From: a virus
Strand: one strand, 5' to 3'
Virus record (IMG/VR): IMGVR_UViG_3300020172_002521
Span: 1 to 52,277 of that record
DNA: 52,277 bases
Under the pieces are notes generated by a model. It made no database searches. It worked only from the letters and a program-made list of their open reading frames with translations, and was not told the origin of the DNA. Positions 1 through 8,664 of this stretch are shown piece by piece; positions within the stretch are counted from its first letter, which is position 1; each line of letters starts with the position of its first letter. Position numbers and translations under genes: made by a program.

Positions 1-42
1 CCTGTCCGTATTCGTCAATTTTCATATCTTGAGTATAACAGA

Positions 43-294
43 TTAATTTACATTAATCAAGTCATCAAGATTGCCATTGGTTCTTTTTGCAGTACTTTGT
101 AGTGCTAGTTGACTACGTTTACTCATTTCTGTTTTATACATTTCTAAAGAAATCAGTATTTGTGGTATTACCTGTGTCATTCCTGTTCGAGCAGCAATAT
201 GGTATTTACGACTTAGATCATTTATACGCTGATCTAACTCTGCATCTTTTAGAGTTGACGGATCCGATAATAATGGATTATACAAATGGCCCAC
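43..294 (-). CDS. Small conserved phage protein of unknown function (83 aa)
   Basis: Encodes 83 residues starting at a GTG codon (292-294) that overlaps the 3' end of the upstream structural gene (stop 278-280) by 17 bp, so the two are probably translationally coupled. The protein is predicted mostly helical (residues 15-60) and soluble, with no signal peptide or membrane segment. Small proteins of this look (motif NPLLSD near the start, then a DAEL helix) sit beside fibre genes in T4-like marine phages. A structural or assembly role is inferred from position only; I do not recognise a biochemical function. Confidence 0.7.
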   Translation of the reverse strand: MGHLYNPLLSDPSTLKDAELDQRINDLSRKYHIAARTGMTQVIPQILISLEMYKTEMSKRSQLALQSTAKRTNGNLDDLINVN

Positions 295-841
295 CGAGAT
301 ATTTTAAGAAAACGTTTGACCCATTATCTGGACTCCACACATCAAAGAATATTGAGCTAGTATTCATAGCAGTGGTTAGTGTATAAGTTGAAGTACTGGT
401 ATCTCTTTTTACACCACTAAAGGCAACAGTGCTGGTAGTATTAGTATTGGCATTGGCTACTTCTAATCTAACATTTGCATATTTGTTAGCACCGGGCCAA
501 TTAGCAAAACTCACAGTGGCATTACCGTTCACTTGTAATTGTTGATAGGATCCTAATAATAAGTCTACAGTAACATCCCCGCTCACTGATCCTTCATTAT
601 TAATAATATAACCTTCTGCTTGTAATGTTGGTTTATAAATTACATTTCTATTAAAGTCATTTATAGCGTCAGTAGTCTTAACTGAACCCTGTAGTAAGTT
701 GCTGATTTCACCAGCTGCAACATTTAAAGAATTTTTAATGTTGGAAAAATTATCTCTAAATCCCTGTGTGTCGTTGTCCACTCCGGGATATGGATAGGTT
801 GTATTAATATTGTTACTGTAGGTTGTTAAGGTACTTGACAT
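278..841 (-). CDS. Virion structural protein, fibre/baseplate-associated (187 aa)
   Basis: A 187-residue protein whose N-terminal third has the pattern YPYPGVDNDTQGFRDNF (about residues 16-32) followed by a helix. This pattern recurs at the N-termini of T4-like cyanophage and pelagiphage structural proteins. The C-terminal two thirds is Thr/Ser/Asn-rich beta structure of the sort found in fibres. A late-promoter core (GATAAATA, minus strand, 864-871) lies about 25 bp upstream of the ATG, with AGAGAG as a weak ribosome binding site, so it is probably expressed late. The family link is from memory of the motif; the exact position in the particle is not known. Confidence 0.75.
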   Translation of the reverse strand: MSSTLTTYSNNINTTYPYPGVDNDTQGFRDNFSNIKNSLNVAAGEISNLLQGSVKTTDAINDFNRNVIYKPTLQAEGYIINNEGSVSGDVTVDLLLGSYQQLQVNGNATVSFANWPGANKYANVRLEVANANTNTTSTVAFSGVKRDTSTSTYTLTTAMNTSSIFFDVWSPDNGSNVFLKYLGGPFV

Positions 842-863
842 AAAGAATCTCTCTAATAGTAGA

Positions 864-871
864 TATTTATC
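864..871 (-). promoter_or_regulatory. T4-type late promoter core for the 187-aa structural gene
   Basis: The minus strand reads GATAAATA, one mismatch from the T4 late consensus TATAAATA, about 23 bp before the ATG at 841. It lies inside the last codons of the upstream protease gene. Confidence 0.55.
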
Positions 872-2447
872 CGCGAATTACTAGGGGGTCTGGTAAAATA
901 AACGGTTGCACTAATGCTTTGGCTGGCCCTCCTAGCAGACTTCCAAAGTTAGTGTAGCCACTGCCTCCGTAATATGCTTCGTTTACTAACCATGTTGATG
1001 CAGTGCCTGTAGTCCAATTACGTACCTGCTCCGGAGTCATCCACGGACGAGCCTGTAATAAGCAGGCTAATACACCAGCAACTTGAGGGCAGGCTTGACT
1101 AGTTCCAGAAACTTTATTTAGATAGTAAGTGTAGGTGCCTAAACTTCTAGTATCGGCTACTGCGGCAGTGGCATACGAATTATTAGAGTACGCACCCATA
1201 ATGTAATCTCCAGGAGCCCAAATATCAACTCGAGGCCCTGCACAACTAAAATTACGTTTGTGTTCTGGATTAATATTAGTATTTGCAACGCTGGCAATAC
1301 AGCCCACAGTAATAACATTAGATGTTCCTGCAGGAGTACTACCTCTATGATAGTAGTCGCTAAAGCCTAGATAGTCAGTCCAATAATTACTGTAATCACT
1401 ACCGCCAACAGTGTCTATTTTATGACGATCATTTCCCGCAGCCGCAACTATAACAATACCTGCACTAATACAACTAGCTATTTCTGCATCTAATGCTGAA
1501 TATCGATAACCGTGTAAACCTATACCGCCTTGCGGTACTCCTATAGTTCCGTAGGCAGCTGTGGTTGTAGAAACAGTGTAGGTTGTACCTCTATATCTAA
1601 TTGCAGCAACAGTGGTATAGAAATTAATAAATCCAAAACTACAGTTTACTATAGTGGGACGTTTATAACCTGTGACTGGGTCTACGGCTTTAGCTTCGTG
1701 AAATGCACGTAGACTCTGCCATACTTCAAAATCGTCAAGCATACTTAATTCTCTGCCATCCGTTATATCGTAATAAGGCCCCGCAGTACCATCTCCTACA
1801 CTGCGTAATGAATATATCTGTGCACCACTTGCCCAACCACAGGTATTCCCCGCAGCAATACTAGCACAATTGCTACCGTGTCCATCACAGTCACCTAAAA
1901 ATCCTCCAGTTGGTACTGAGGCAATGTAACCATATTGTGTCCAATCGTGATCAACTACTCTGCTACCACCAGTGCCATCTGCGTTGACTGCAAACTCGGG
2001 GTGATTAGGTTCGACACCGGTGTCAATAACAACAAAGTCAACTCCTGTACCATCTAAGTTGTATGGAAATGTACCAGTTATTGATGACAGTGTTCCAAAA
2101 ATATTTGATGTAGCAGTAGAACGAATCAACCCCCAATTTTTATGAGTAGAAGATATTGTACCTGATTGTTTGTCATATACACCGGATCTTATACCGTAGT
2201 GTATTTTTTCAACACCACGTTCTTTAGGATCTCTATGTACATGATTAATTCGTAGATCGGATATCAGTGCGTCTGCTTCTTGTTCAGTAAGCATTACAGT
2301 AGCATTGTACTCACTGCCTGGCATTGGATTTAATATTTCCACACTGCGATCAGGTATAGATTCATCGCCCAATTCGGACTGTAATTCGTTTAAGATTTCC
2401 TGCTTATAGTCAGGATGATCAACTACAACATAAAATTTATGCAACAT
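867..2447 (-). CDS. Subtilisin-like serine protease (S8 family), virion-associated
   Basis: A 526-residue protein with the full subtilase catalytic set: Asp142 in VVIDTGVEPNHPEF, His190 in GHGSNCASIAAG, oxyanion Asn339 in AAAGND and Ser450 in GTSQACPQVAGV. The N-terminal ~120 residues may act as a propeptide (they include ILNPMPG and a region like an I9 inhibitor). There is no signal peptide, so it is not exported by the Sec route. It lies within the fibre genes and reads in the same direction, 8 bp downstream of a collagen-like fibre gene, so it is likely packaged or used to mature or shed fibres, or to cut host surface protein. Peptidase function is secure from the motifs; substrate and location are inference. 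Confidence 0.93.
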   Translation of the reverse strand: MLHKFYVVVDHPDYKQEILNELQSELGDESIPDRSVEILNPMPGSEYNATVMLTEQEADALISDLRINHVHRDPKERGVEKIHYGIRSGVYDKQSGTISSTHKNWGLIRSTATSNIFGTLSSITGTFPYNLDGTGVDFVVIDTGVEPNHPEFAVNADGTGGSRVVDHDWTQYGYIASVPTGGFLGDCDGHGSNCASIAAGNTCGWASGAQIYSLRSVGDGTAGPYYDITDGRELSMLDDFEVWQSLRAFHEAKAVDPVTGYKRPTIVNCSFGFINFYTTVAAIRYRGTTYTVSTTTAAYGTIGVPQGGIGLHGYRYSALDAEIASCISAGIVIVAAAGNDRHKIDTVGGSDYSNYWTDYLGFSDYYHRGSTPAGTSNVITVGCIASVANTNINPEHKRNFSCAGPRVDIWAPGDYIMGAYSNNSYATAAVADTRSLGTYTYYLNKVSGTSQACPQVAGVLACLLQARPWMTPEQVRNWTTGTASTWLVNEAYYGGSGYTNFGSLLGGPAKALVQPFILPDPLVIRG

Positions 2448-2455
2448 AAATCACC

Positions 2456-3382
2456 TTATGCTATGCTGGTTCGATCAGTACAGAGTCTCCAATTTGTTCC
2501 ATCATAGAAACAAGGTTGTGCTCCTCCTGCGGCATCTATGACATACAACATAGCACCTCGTTGTGTGGTAGCACCTAATGCTGATAGCTGTGCAGTTGTG
2601 GCAGTGGTTAATACAAAAGGTTTATTAACTGTGATTTGACCAGCTGCACGAAAATTTAAATCGTTACCTGATTCGATTGTCACAGCACCTACTGTTCCTA
2701 CAGTTAGTGTAGAAACATATAATGTCTGTACAGTATAGGTGTTACCAACTAATACTGCGGCACCTGTGGCACCTGGGCCGCCTGTAGCACCAGTAGCACC
2801 TGTTGATCCTAATCCGCTAGGTCCTGTAGCACCTGTTGAACCATTAGTTCCATTGGCGCCAGTAGCACCCGTTGGTCCTAGTCCCCCCGGTAACCCTGTA
2901 GCACCTGCACTACCTTGAGGCCCAGTTGAACCTGTTGCGCCTCGTCCAGTAGCACCTGTTGCTCCTGTAGCGCCTGTTCCGCTAGGACCAGTAGCACCCG
3001 TTGATCCTATTGGACCTCCGCTAGGACCTGTAGAACCAGTTAGTCCTGTTGCACCTGTAGAACCTGCACCCGCAGGACCTGTAGAACCAGTAGCACCATC
3101 TGTTCCATTAGCACCTGTAGCACCGGCACCTGTAGCACCAGTTTGTCCAGTGGCACCTGTAGAGCCTAGACCTCCTGTTTGCCCAGTAGCACCAGCAGCA
3201 CCTGTAGCACCTTGGGGACCAGTAGCACCACCTGGACTGCCAGAAGGTCCTGTAGCACCAGTTGATCCCAAAGGCAACGGTCCAGCTAGCCAAGCAGTTG
3301 AAGAACTGTTGTATACCCATAGGTGTCCACTATAGGAATAGACTTGACCGTTGGTTGCTGTTGTTGGAAAATTTATTGACAT
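2456..3382 (-). CDS. Collagen-like tail fibre protein (308 aa)
   Basis: Three parts are visible: an N-terminal ~40-residue beta module (starts [17 protein letters not shown]), a long run of Gly-X-Y triplets rich in GATG/GSTG (about residues 40-205), and a C-terminal ~95-residue tip ending in a [12 protein letters not shown]-type motif often seen at the end of phage fibres. Gly-X-Y runs form trimeric collagen-like shafts in phage fibres. A late promoter core (AATAAATA at 3387-3394) stands just before the ATG. The shaft assignment is strong; receptor binding by the tip is inferred. Confidence 0.9.
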   Translation of the reverse strand: MSINFPTTATNGQVYSYSGHLWVYNSSSTAWLAGPLPLGSTGATGPSGSPGGATGPQGATGAAGATGQTGGLGSTGATGQTGATGAGATGANGTDGATGSTGPAGAGSTGATGLTGSTGPSGGPIGSTGATGPSGTGATGATGATGRGATGSTGPQGSAGATGLPGGLGPTGATGANGTNGSTGATGPSGLGSTGATGATGGPGATGAAVLVGNTYTVQTLYVSTLTVGTVGAVTIESGNDLNFRAAGQITVNKPFVLTTATTAQLSALGATTQRGAMLYVIDAAGGAQPCFYDGTNWRLCTDRTSIA

Positions 3383-3386
3383 GGTG

Positions 3387-3394
3387 TATTTATT
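3387..3394 (-). promoter_or_regulatory. T4-type late promoter core for the 308-aa fibre gene
   Basis: The minus strand reads AATAAATA four bases before the ATG at 3382. This is so close that initiation from it would give a leaderless or almost leaderless fibre mRNA, so it could equally be a chance match. Confidence 0.35.
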
Positions 3395-3406
3395 TTAGTA
3401 TTTGCC

Positions 3407-3619
3407 TTAAGAAAATACGTTAATTTTTACCGGAATTGGTACTTCTTTAATTGTTTGATCCACTGGATCATAATACCACTGATCAGCTATAACTTCATCA
3501 GCACACTCAGTCCAGTATAATGGATTAGCTACACCAAATATATTTTCAGTCGGCTCAACCTGAGCAATACGGTATCCGTTTTGAACTAGTTCATTTGGAC
3601 AAATTAATGCCTTCTTCAT
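3407..3619 (-). CDS. Small protein between fibre genes, unknown function (70 aa)
   Basis: Encodes 70 residues with a clear AGGAGTG-type ribosome binding site just upstream. It begins MKKALICPNELVQNG and has conserved-looking aromatic and acidic patches (YWTECADE, QWYYDPVDQ). It lies between two collagen-like fibre genes, 12 bp downstream of one. Position suggests a fibre chaperone or a small tip or connector protein, but I cannot assign it to a family. Confidence 0.7.
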   Translation of the reverse strand: MKKALICPNELVQNGYRIAQVEPTENIFGVANPLYWTECADEVIADQWYYDPVDQTIKEVPIPVKINVFS

Positions 3620-3631
3620 TTACACTCCTAA

Positions 3632-6600
3632 TTAATATTCAATGATAACAACACCGGCAGCACCAGAAGTACCGGCTAAGCCGGTCCCTCCCCCTCCCCC
3701 TCCACCATACGCTTTTCCACTAACGGCAACTTTACTGGAATTAGAAAGAATACTTGCTCCACTTGAACTGGTAAGTCCACCGTCATTCTGACCGGTAGAG
3801 ATTCCATCTCCGCCAGGAAAATTCAAATCTCCTCCTGTTCCAGCACCACCGGCACCACCAGCAGCACTACCACTACCAGTAACGCCCCCTCCTCCACCCG
3901 TTGCTGACGTAGTTGAAATTGATTGAGATCCAGAGGCAACAGAAGATGTGCCGCCTGTGCCGCCGTTGCCGCCAGAGGAACCAGCGGTGCCTCCTGCACC
4001 AACTGTAATATTTAATGTTGAACCAATTGTGAGTCCTGTGTATATCTTGATTGCAGCGCCACCACCACCTCCCGGACCACCGTGGTCTAGGTCATTGGTG
4101 CCCCCACCGCCACCGCCACCACCAACAACTGTAACTTTGATTTTAGTTGCTGGTATTGAATATGAGGCATCAGTAGATGTTAACACAACTATATTAAGTC
4201 CAGGTCCCTGAGCGCCTGTTGCACCAACTCCGCCTGTTGCACCAACATTACCTTGAGCGCCAGTTGCACCAGTAGGACCAGTAGCACCAGTAACCGATGC
4301 ACTGCTTCCGTCAACAGTAATTGCACCTGCTGCTGTAACACTTAGTCCTTTACCACCGATAAAAATTGTTGAAGTACCTACATATAAACTACGCCATTGT
4401 GTTGAACTTGTTCCAAGGTCGTATGTTAAATTTGCACCTGGTACAATATGACCGCCAGCATAAATGTCACCACCAATACCAACACCACCGGCAACCTGTA
4501 GGGCACCAGTTATGGTTGATGTTGCTAAAGTAGTATTAGTAATTGTAAAAATTGTGCTAACAGGATTAGTAATAACGCCAGTGGCCCCGACAGCTCCGTT
4601 ATCTCCAGTTCTAAAAAATTGTACAGCTAGTTGTACGGCGTTGGAATGTATGGTTCCGCTGACATAGGTCACATTCAACTGCACCCATCCCGCGTTGTCC
4701 ACAATGCTGTTAACAGCAAATATGCCATTAGAGCTAGAATTATTAAGATTGTTTTTTACTAGTAGATAGCCTTTGATGGCAGCAGTTGAATCGCCCCATG
4801 TGTTTATATAACCGCTGATATCACTGGCAGCGGCTGTACTATCATCTATAGCAATGGCTGTAACACTGTTAATTGTGGTATTGTTATATCTTAACGTACC
4901 CAATCCAGGATCACTCATAGCAGTGTTGGTGCTGAAAGTGTATCTATATCCTCCGAGATCTCCTTGCGAACCAGCAGTGCCAGTAGCGCCAGTTGCACCT
5001 GTTGAGCCTATTGGACCAGTAGCGCCAGTAGCACCTGTTGATCCAGTAGCACCTATATTACCAGTAGCACCTGTTGAGCCTTCAGGACCAGTAGCGCCAG
5101 TAGCACCTGTTGATCCAGTAGCACCTATACCTGTTGCACCTGTCGAACCTGCCGGCCCCCCACTTGGTCCTGTGGCTCCTTGAGCACCAGTTGCACCTGG
5201 GTCACCTTGGAGACCTTGTGGACCTACTGGGCCAAGCATGAATAATGTCCAATTAGTATAAGTTCCACTACCGCTTGAAAAAACACTGTCCATCACAAAA
5301 GTAGTACCACTATAACTAGTAACAGTACCAAAGTTAAATCCTTGATCAACACCAAATCCGTCAAGAGCTCGCATACTCACAGTCATACCTGGAATATACA
5401 TTGATTCACTGGCATTTAAATTAACTATATAGGTTAATGTACCTACACTGAGTGTATTTGATGATGTTGATGTTAGTCTATAGCCGATTCCTGTTGCACC
5501 TGTTGATCCAGTTGCTCCAGCACCTGTGCTACCTTGAGGTCCAGTAGCACCTGTTGCTCCTGTGGCACCAACGTCCCCTATAGGTCCTGTTGCACCAGTT
5601 GAACCATTAAAGCCAGTAGCACCGGTGCCACCTCTAGCACCAGTACTGCCAATTGCACCAGTAGCACCTATATTTCCTTGGGGGCCGGTTGCACCAGTAC
5701 TACCTGTAGCACCAGTGGTGCCCATAAATCCAGTAGCGCCTGTTGCACCAGTAGAACCGATGTTTCCAGTAGCACCAGTAGCGCCAGTAGCGCCAGTAGC
5801 GCCAATTGGCCCAGTAGCACCAGTTGCTCCAGTAGCACCTGTACTGCCTATTTCGCCAGTGTCACCTTTGTCACCTGTTCTGGCAAATGTGATAACAATG
5901 TCAGAATTATTATCTAATAAATTTACACCTGATAGATAACTTATTGGTACAGTATAGTAGCTACCACTTAAACTATGACTACCAACAATAGCAAATATTG
6001 CATAGATTTCTTCGTTTACTTTATCTTTTACGGAAAAATGACCTTTAATTGCACTAGTCGAATCATCAATTGTGTTTAAAAAACTAGTAGCCACAACTGA
6101 ATTATAATCGGTGTTGTGGATGTACAGCTCGGTAGAGAATGCAAGAGATAAATTATTAAATTTAAAACGTCCAGTAGTTGGATCAGAATTAACTGTGCTA
6201 GTACTAAACAGATAGTTAAATGCAGCACCACCAAAATTTCCCTGTTCACCTTGAATACCAGTAGCACCGGTTGATCCTGTGTACCCAATAGCACCACCGG
6301 GCGCGGCTGCTACCCAAACACTACCGTTAAAAGTTAATAGTTGTCCGCTATACTCAATATCTAACCACATGTCGCCTGCGGCAGGAGTTGTGGGTCTAAC
6401 TGTTGATATTACTGCTGTCAGTCTAGGACCAGTGCTACCAGTTGCACCTGACAGTCCATTAAATCCTCTAGGACCAGTAGCACCAGTAGCACCGTCTGTG
6501 TTAACACTGATAACACCGTTGCCGTCTATGTCTACGCCTGGACCAATAATAACACCGCCCAGTGTACTAGTAGTAGCCGTGCTTAACGGTACAGTAACAC

Positions 6601-6829
6601 TTAGTACTCCTTCAGTTATTGTTAAACCTTCACCAACAATAACACCACCAGAACTAGTGTTAGTAGCAGTTACAATGTTTACCGTTGTAAGATTGTTAAT
6701 AACAAATTCGCCAATTTGATCAACAGTGGCATATTTGGTCACAGTAGGAACTATGCCTGTGTCAACTACAGGAAAAATTATTGCCCCTGTTACTGTGTTT
6801 AATGCTGGTAGGTTTGTTATTGCACTCAT
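3632..6829 (-). CDS. Large collagen-like tail fibre with glycine-rich C-terminal tip (1065 aa)
   Basis: The N-terminal 45 residues ([15 protein letters not shown]...) match the N-terminus of the upstream fibre ([10 protein letters not shown]...), suggesting a shared attachment module. Then come several blocks of GATG/GSTG collagen-like triplets separated by beta domains (two of them related: one around residues 195-320, another around 640-760), and a C-terminal ~110 residues extremely rich in glycine ([16 protein letters not shown]) ending VVIIEY. Such Gly-rich tips occur in T4-like host-recognition adhesins. I chose the ATG at 6827-6829 because it forms an ATGA overlap with the upstream stop and aligns with the paralogue; an in-frame ATG at 6841 also exists. 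Tip function is inference. Confidence 0.88.
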   Translation of the reverse strand: MSAITNLPALNTVTGAIIFPVVDTGIVPTVTKYATVDQIGEFVINNLTTVNIVTATNTSSGGVIVGEGLTITEGVLSVTVPLSTATTSTLGGVIIGPGVDIDGNGVISVNTDGATGATGPRGFNGLSGATGSTGPRLTAVISTVRPTTPAAGDMWLDIEYSGQLLTFNGSVWVAAAPGGAIGYTGSTGATGIQGEQGNFGGAAFNYLFSTSTVNSDPTTGRFKFNNLSLAFSTELYIHNTDYNSVVATSFLNTIDDSTSAIKGHFSVKDKVNEEIYAIFAIVGSHSLSGSYYTVPISYLSGVNLLDNNSDIVITFARTGDKGDTGEIGSTGATGATGATGPIGATGATGATGATGNIGSTGATGATGFMGTTGATGSTGATGPQGNIGATGAIGSTGARGGTGATGFNGSTGATGPIGDVGATGATGATGPQGSTGAGATGSTGATGIGYRLTSTSSNTLSVGTLTYIVNLNASESMYIPGMTVSMRALDGFGVDQGFNFGTVTSYSGTTFVMDSVFSSGSGTYTNWTLFMLGPVGPQGLQGDPGATGAQGATGPSGGPAGSTGATGIGATGSTGATGATGPEGSTGATGNIGATGSTGATGATGPIGSTGATGATGTAGSQGDLGGYRYTFSTNTAMSDPGLGTLRYNNTTINSVTAIAIDDSTAAASDISGYINTWGDSTAAIKGYLLVKNNLNNSSSNGIFAVNSIVDNAGWVQLNVTYVSGTIHSNAVQLAVQFFRTGDNGAVGATGVITNPVSTIFTITNTTLATSTITGALQVAGGVGIGGDIYAGGHIVPGANLTYDLGTSSTQWRSLYVGTSTIFIGGKGLSVTAAGAITVDGSSASVTGATGPTGATGAQGNVGATGGVGATGAQGPGLNIVVLTSTDASYSIPATKIKVTVVGGGGGGGGTNDLDHGGPGGGGGAAIKIYTGLTIGSTLNITVGAGGTAGSSGGNGGTGGTSSVASGSQSISTTSATGGGGGVTGSGSAAGGAGGAGTGGDLNFPGGDGISTGQNDGGLTSSSGASILSNSSKVAVSGKAYGGGGGGGTGLAGTSGAAGVVIIEY

Positions 6830-8661
6830 CGAATCATACACTCCACTAGTCCAGGGCCGCCATTTTCAAGGGCTATTGCAAAAGGTTCACGACCGTTATC
6901 AACTGTAGCACCTTGTCCAACTGGCCACGGCCACAATGCATCACCTTTCTTAACCGGTGAACTTACTAAAACTGGTACTCGTCCACGCAAGGCAATAGCC
7001 TGTCCTTCAGATTCAGAATTCATTAGATAAGCAGGCTTCTCAGATATAACTCCTGCAACATAGCAGTTATGGTCTGTAACAGCAGTAATTTCTGCTGACC
7101 CACCAATGGTCATAACAGTGCCAGTAGGATATGTTTGATCTGTTAGATATTTTTCTGCTAAGTCGGCATAGGTAGCTACATTAGTAGTAGCGTAAATAAT
7201 ATTAGCATAAACATCATTAGCGTGTATATCAGTGACCCAAAAATCTCCGCTAACACCAAGACCACCGGTTACTACAACTGCTCCTAGAGTTTTAGCAGTC
7301 GATGCTGTTGCATTAGTAACCTGTAAAACATCGGTAAATGGATTTGCAACAGCACCTGTCGCCCCTGGTGGCCCTTGGATACCTGTAGCACCAGTTGACC
7401 CTAACGGTCCTGTAGCACCGGTGGCACCAGTAGCACCTTCTGGGCCTTGAATACCAGTAGCACCAGTTGATCCTGGTAAATTTTGAGGTCCGGTTGCACC
7501 TGCGGGTCCGGTAGCTCCTATCGGACCACTTGCTCCTGTAGAACCAAAAGTTCCTTGCGGACCAGTTGCCCCTGTAGCACCAATTCCACCTGTAGCACCT
7601 GGATCACCTTGCGGTCCAGTTACTGACGCACCCGTAGCACCAATAGGCCCAGTACTGCCTGTGGCCCCTGTTCCTCCCTGAGCTCCCATACCTGTAGCAC
7701 CTGTAGCACCGTTTGGTCCGGTGGCACCAGTTGCACCTGTAGCACCCGTTCCACCACTCGGCCCTGTAGCACCAGTTGCACCTGGTCCACCAGTAGCACC
7801 AGTAGCACCAGTAGAACCCGTTGCACCTAATGCGGCGGCAGTTCCAGCTGGTCCTTGAGCACCAGTTGCACCTTGCTCACCTTGGTTACCTGTTGCGCCT
7901 TGTGGACCTGTAGCACCTGTTGATCCTTGCCCTTGCGGACCTGTGGCACCCGGACCACCAGTAGCGCCAGTAGCACCATCACCGCCGATAGGTCCAGTAG
8001 CACCTGTTGACCCTAACGGTCCAGTAGCACCTGTTGATCCAGTAGCACCTGTTGATCCTGTAGCACCTATAGGACCGGTTGCACCTGTTGCACCTGTTGA
8101 TCCCGTAGCACCTGTTGATCCTGTAGAACCAATAGGACCAGTTGCACCGCCTGGATCACCTGGAATACCGGTTGCACCTACAGGTCCGGTAGAACCAGTT
8201 GATCCTTCAATTCCTGTTGCACCAGTTGATCCTTCAATTCCGGTAGCACCTGTGCCACCTTGAGCAGCAGCAGTTCCTGGAATTCCCTGAGGACCTGTAG
8301 AACCGGTTGATCCTTGTAGACCTGTAGCACCTGTGCCACCTTGAGCAGCAGCAGTTCCTGGAATACCTGTAGCACCAATTGGGCCAGTAGCACCAGTAGC
8401 ACCAGTACTGCCAATTGCTCCAGTACTTCCCTTGGGCCCGCTTGCACCTGTAGCACCTGTTCCGCCTGGATTTCCAGTTGCGCCTTGTGGCCCAAGTGCG
8501 CCTTGAGGACCTGTGGCGCCTGTGGCTACTTCTCCGGCAAAGTGTGTAGAAAGCTCACCTACAGTTGTAAAAAAAGTTCTAGAAGCATCTGCTACTGGTA
8601 AAAAAATAGCATTGGTCAAAGAATTTTGAGGTAACGGAGGTAAATTGCTTATTGTGCTCAT
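6826..8661 (-). CDS. Collagen-like tail fibre with YADLAEKY-type C-terminal domain (611 aa)
   Basis: Residues 1-45 form an N-terminal module shared with the downstream fibre. Residues ~45-430 are an almost unbroken collagen-like shaft ([22 protein letters not shown] variants). The C-terminal ~165 residues contain [47 protein letters not shown] and VKKGD. The same string of motifs ends the 2087-residue fibre upstream, so the two share a C-terminal domain, perhaps an intramolecular chaperone or trimerisation unit (the resemblance to the peptidase_G2-type autocleaving domain is from memory and unproven). Its stop overlaps the next start as ATGA. Confidence 0.88.
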   Translation of the reverse strand: MSTISNLPPLPQNSLTNAIFLPVADASRTFFTTVGELSTHFAGEVATGATGPQGALGPQGATGNPGGTGATGASGPKGSTGAIGSTGATGATGPIGATGIPGTAAAQGGTGATGLQGSTGSTGPQGIPGTAAAQGGTGATGIEGSTGATGIEGSTGSTGPVGATGIPGDPGGATGPIGSTGSTGATGSTGATGATGPIGATGSTGATGSTGATGPLGSTGATGPIGGDGATGATGGPGATGPQGQGSTGATGPQGATGNQGEQGATGAQGPAGTAAALGATGSTGATGATGGPGATGATGPSGGTGATGATGATGPNGATGATGMGAQGGTGATGSTGPIGATGASVTGPQGDPGATGGIGATGATGPQGTFGSTGASGPIGATGPAGATGPQNLPGSTGATGIQGPEGATGATGATGPLGSTGATGIQGPPGATGAVANPFTDVLQVTNATASTAKTLGAVVVTGGLGVSGDFWVTDIHANDVYANIIYATTNVATYADLAEKYLTDQTYPTGTVMTIGGSAEITAVTDHNCYVAGVISEKPAYLMNSESEGQAIALRGRVPVLVSSPVKKGDALWPWPVGQGATVDNGREPFAIALENGGPGLVECMIR

Positions 8662-8664
8662 ATT

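Noticed and set aside
2760-3260. Short tandem repeat DNA that could look like a CRISPR or satellite array
   Set aside because: The 9-base periodicity is the codon pattern of Gly-X-Y triplets inside coding sequence; there are no spacers of constant length.
3150-8495. Long open frames on the plus strand and in other minus frames across the fibre genes (Pro-Val-Ala repeats, Leu/Val-rich repeats)
   Set aside because: They are mirror readings of the GATG collagen repeats in the true minus-strand genes; no ribosome binding sites, and their repeats simply follow the DNA repeat.
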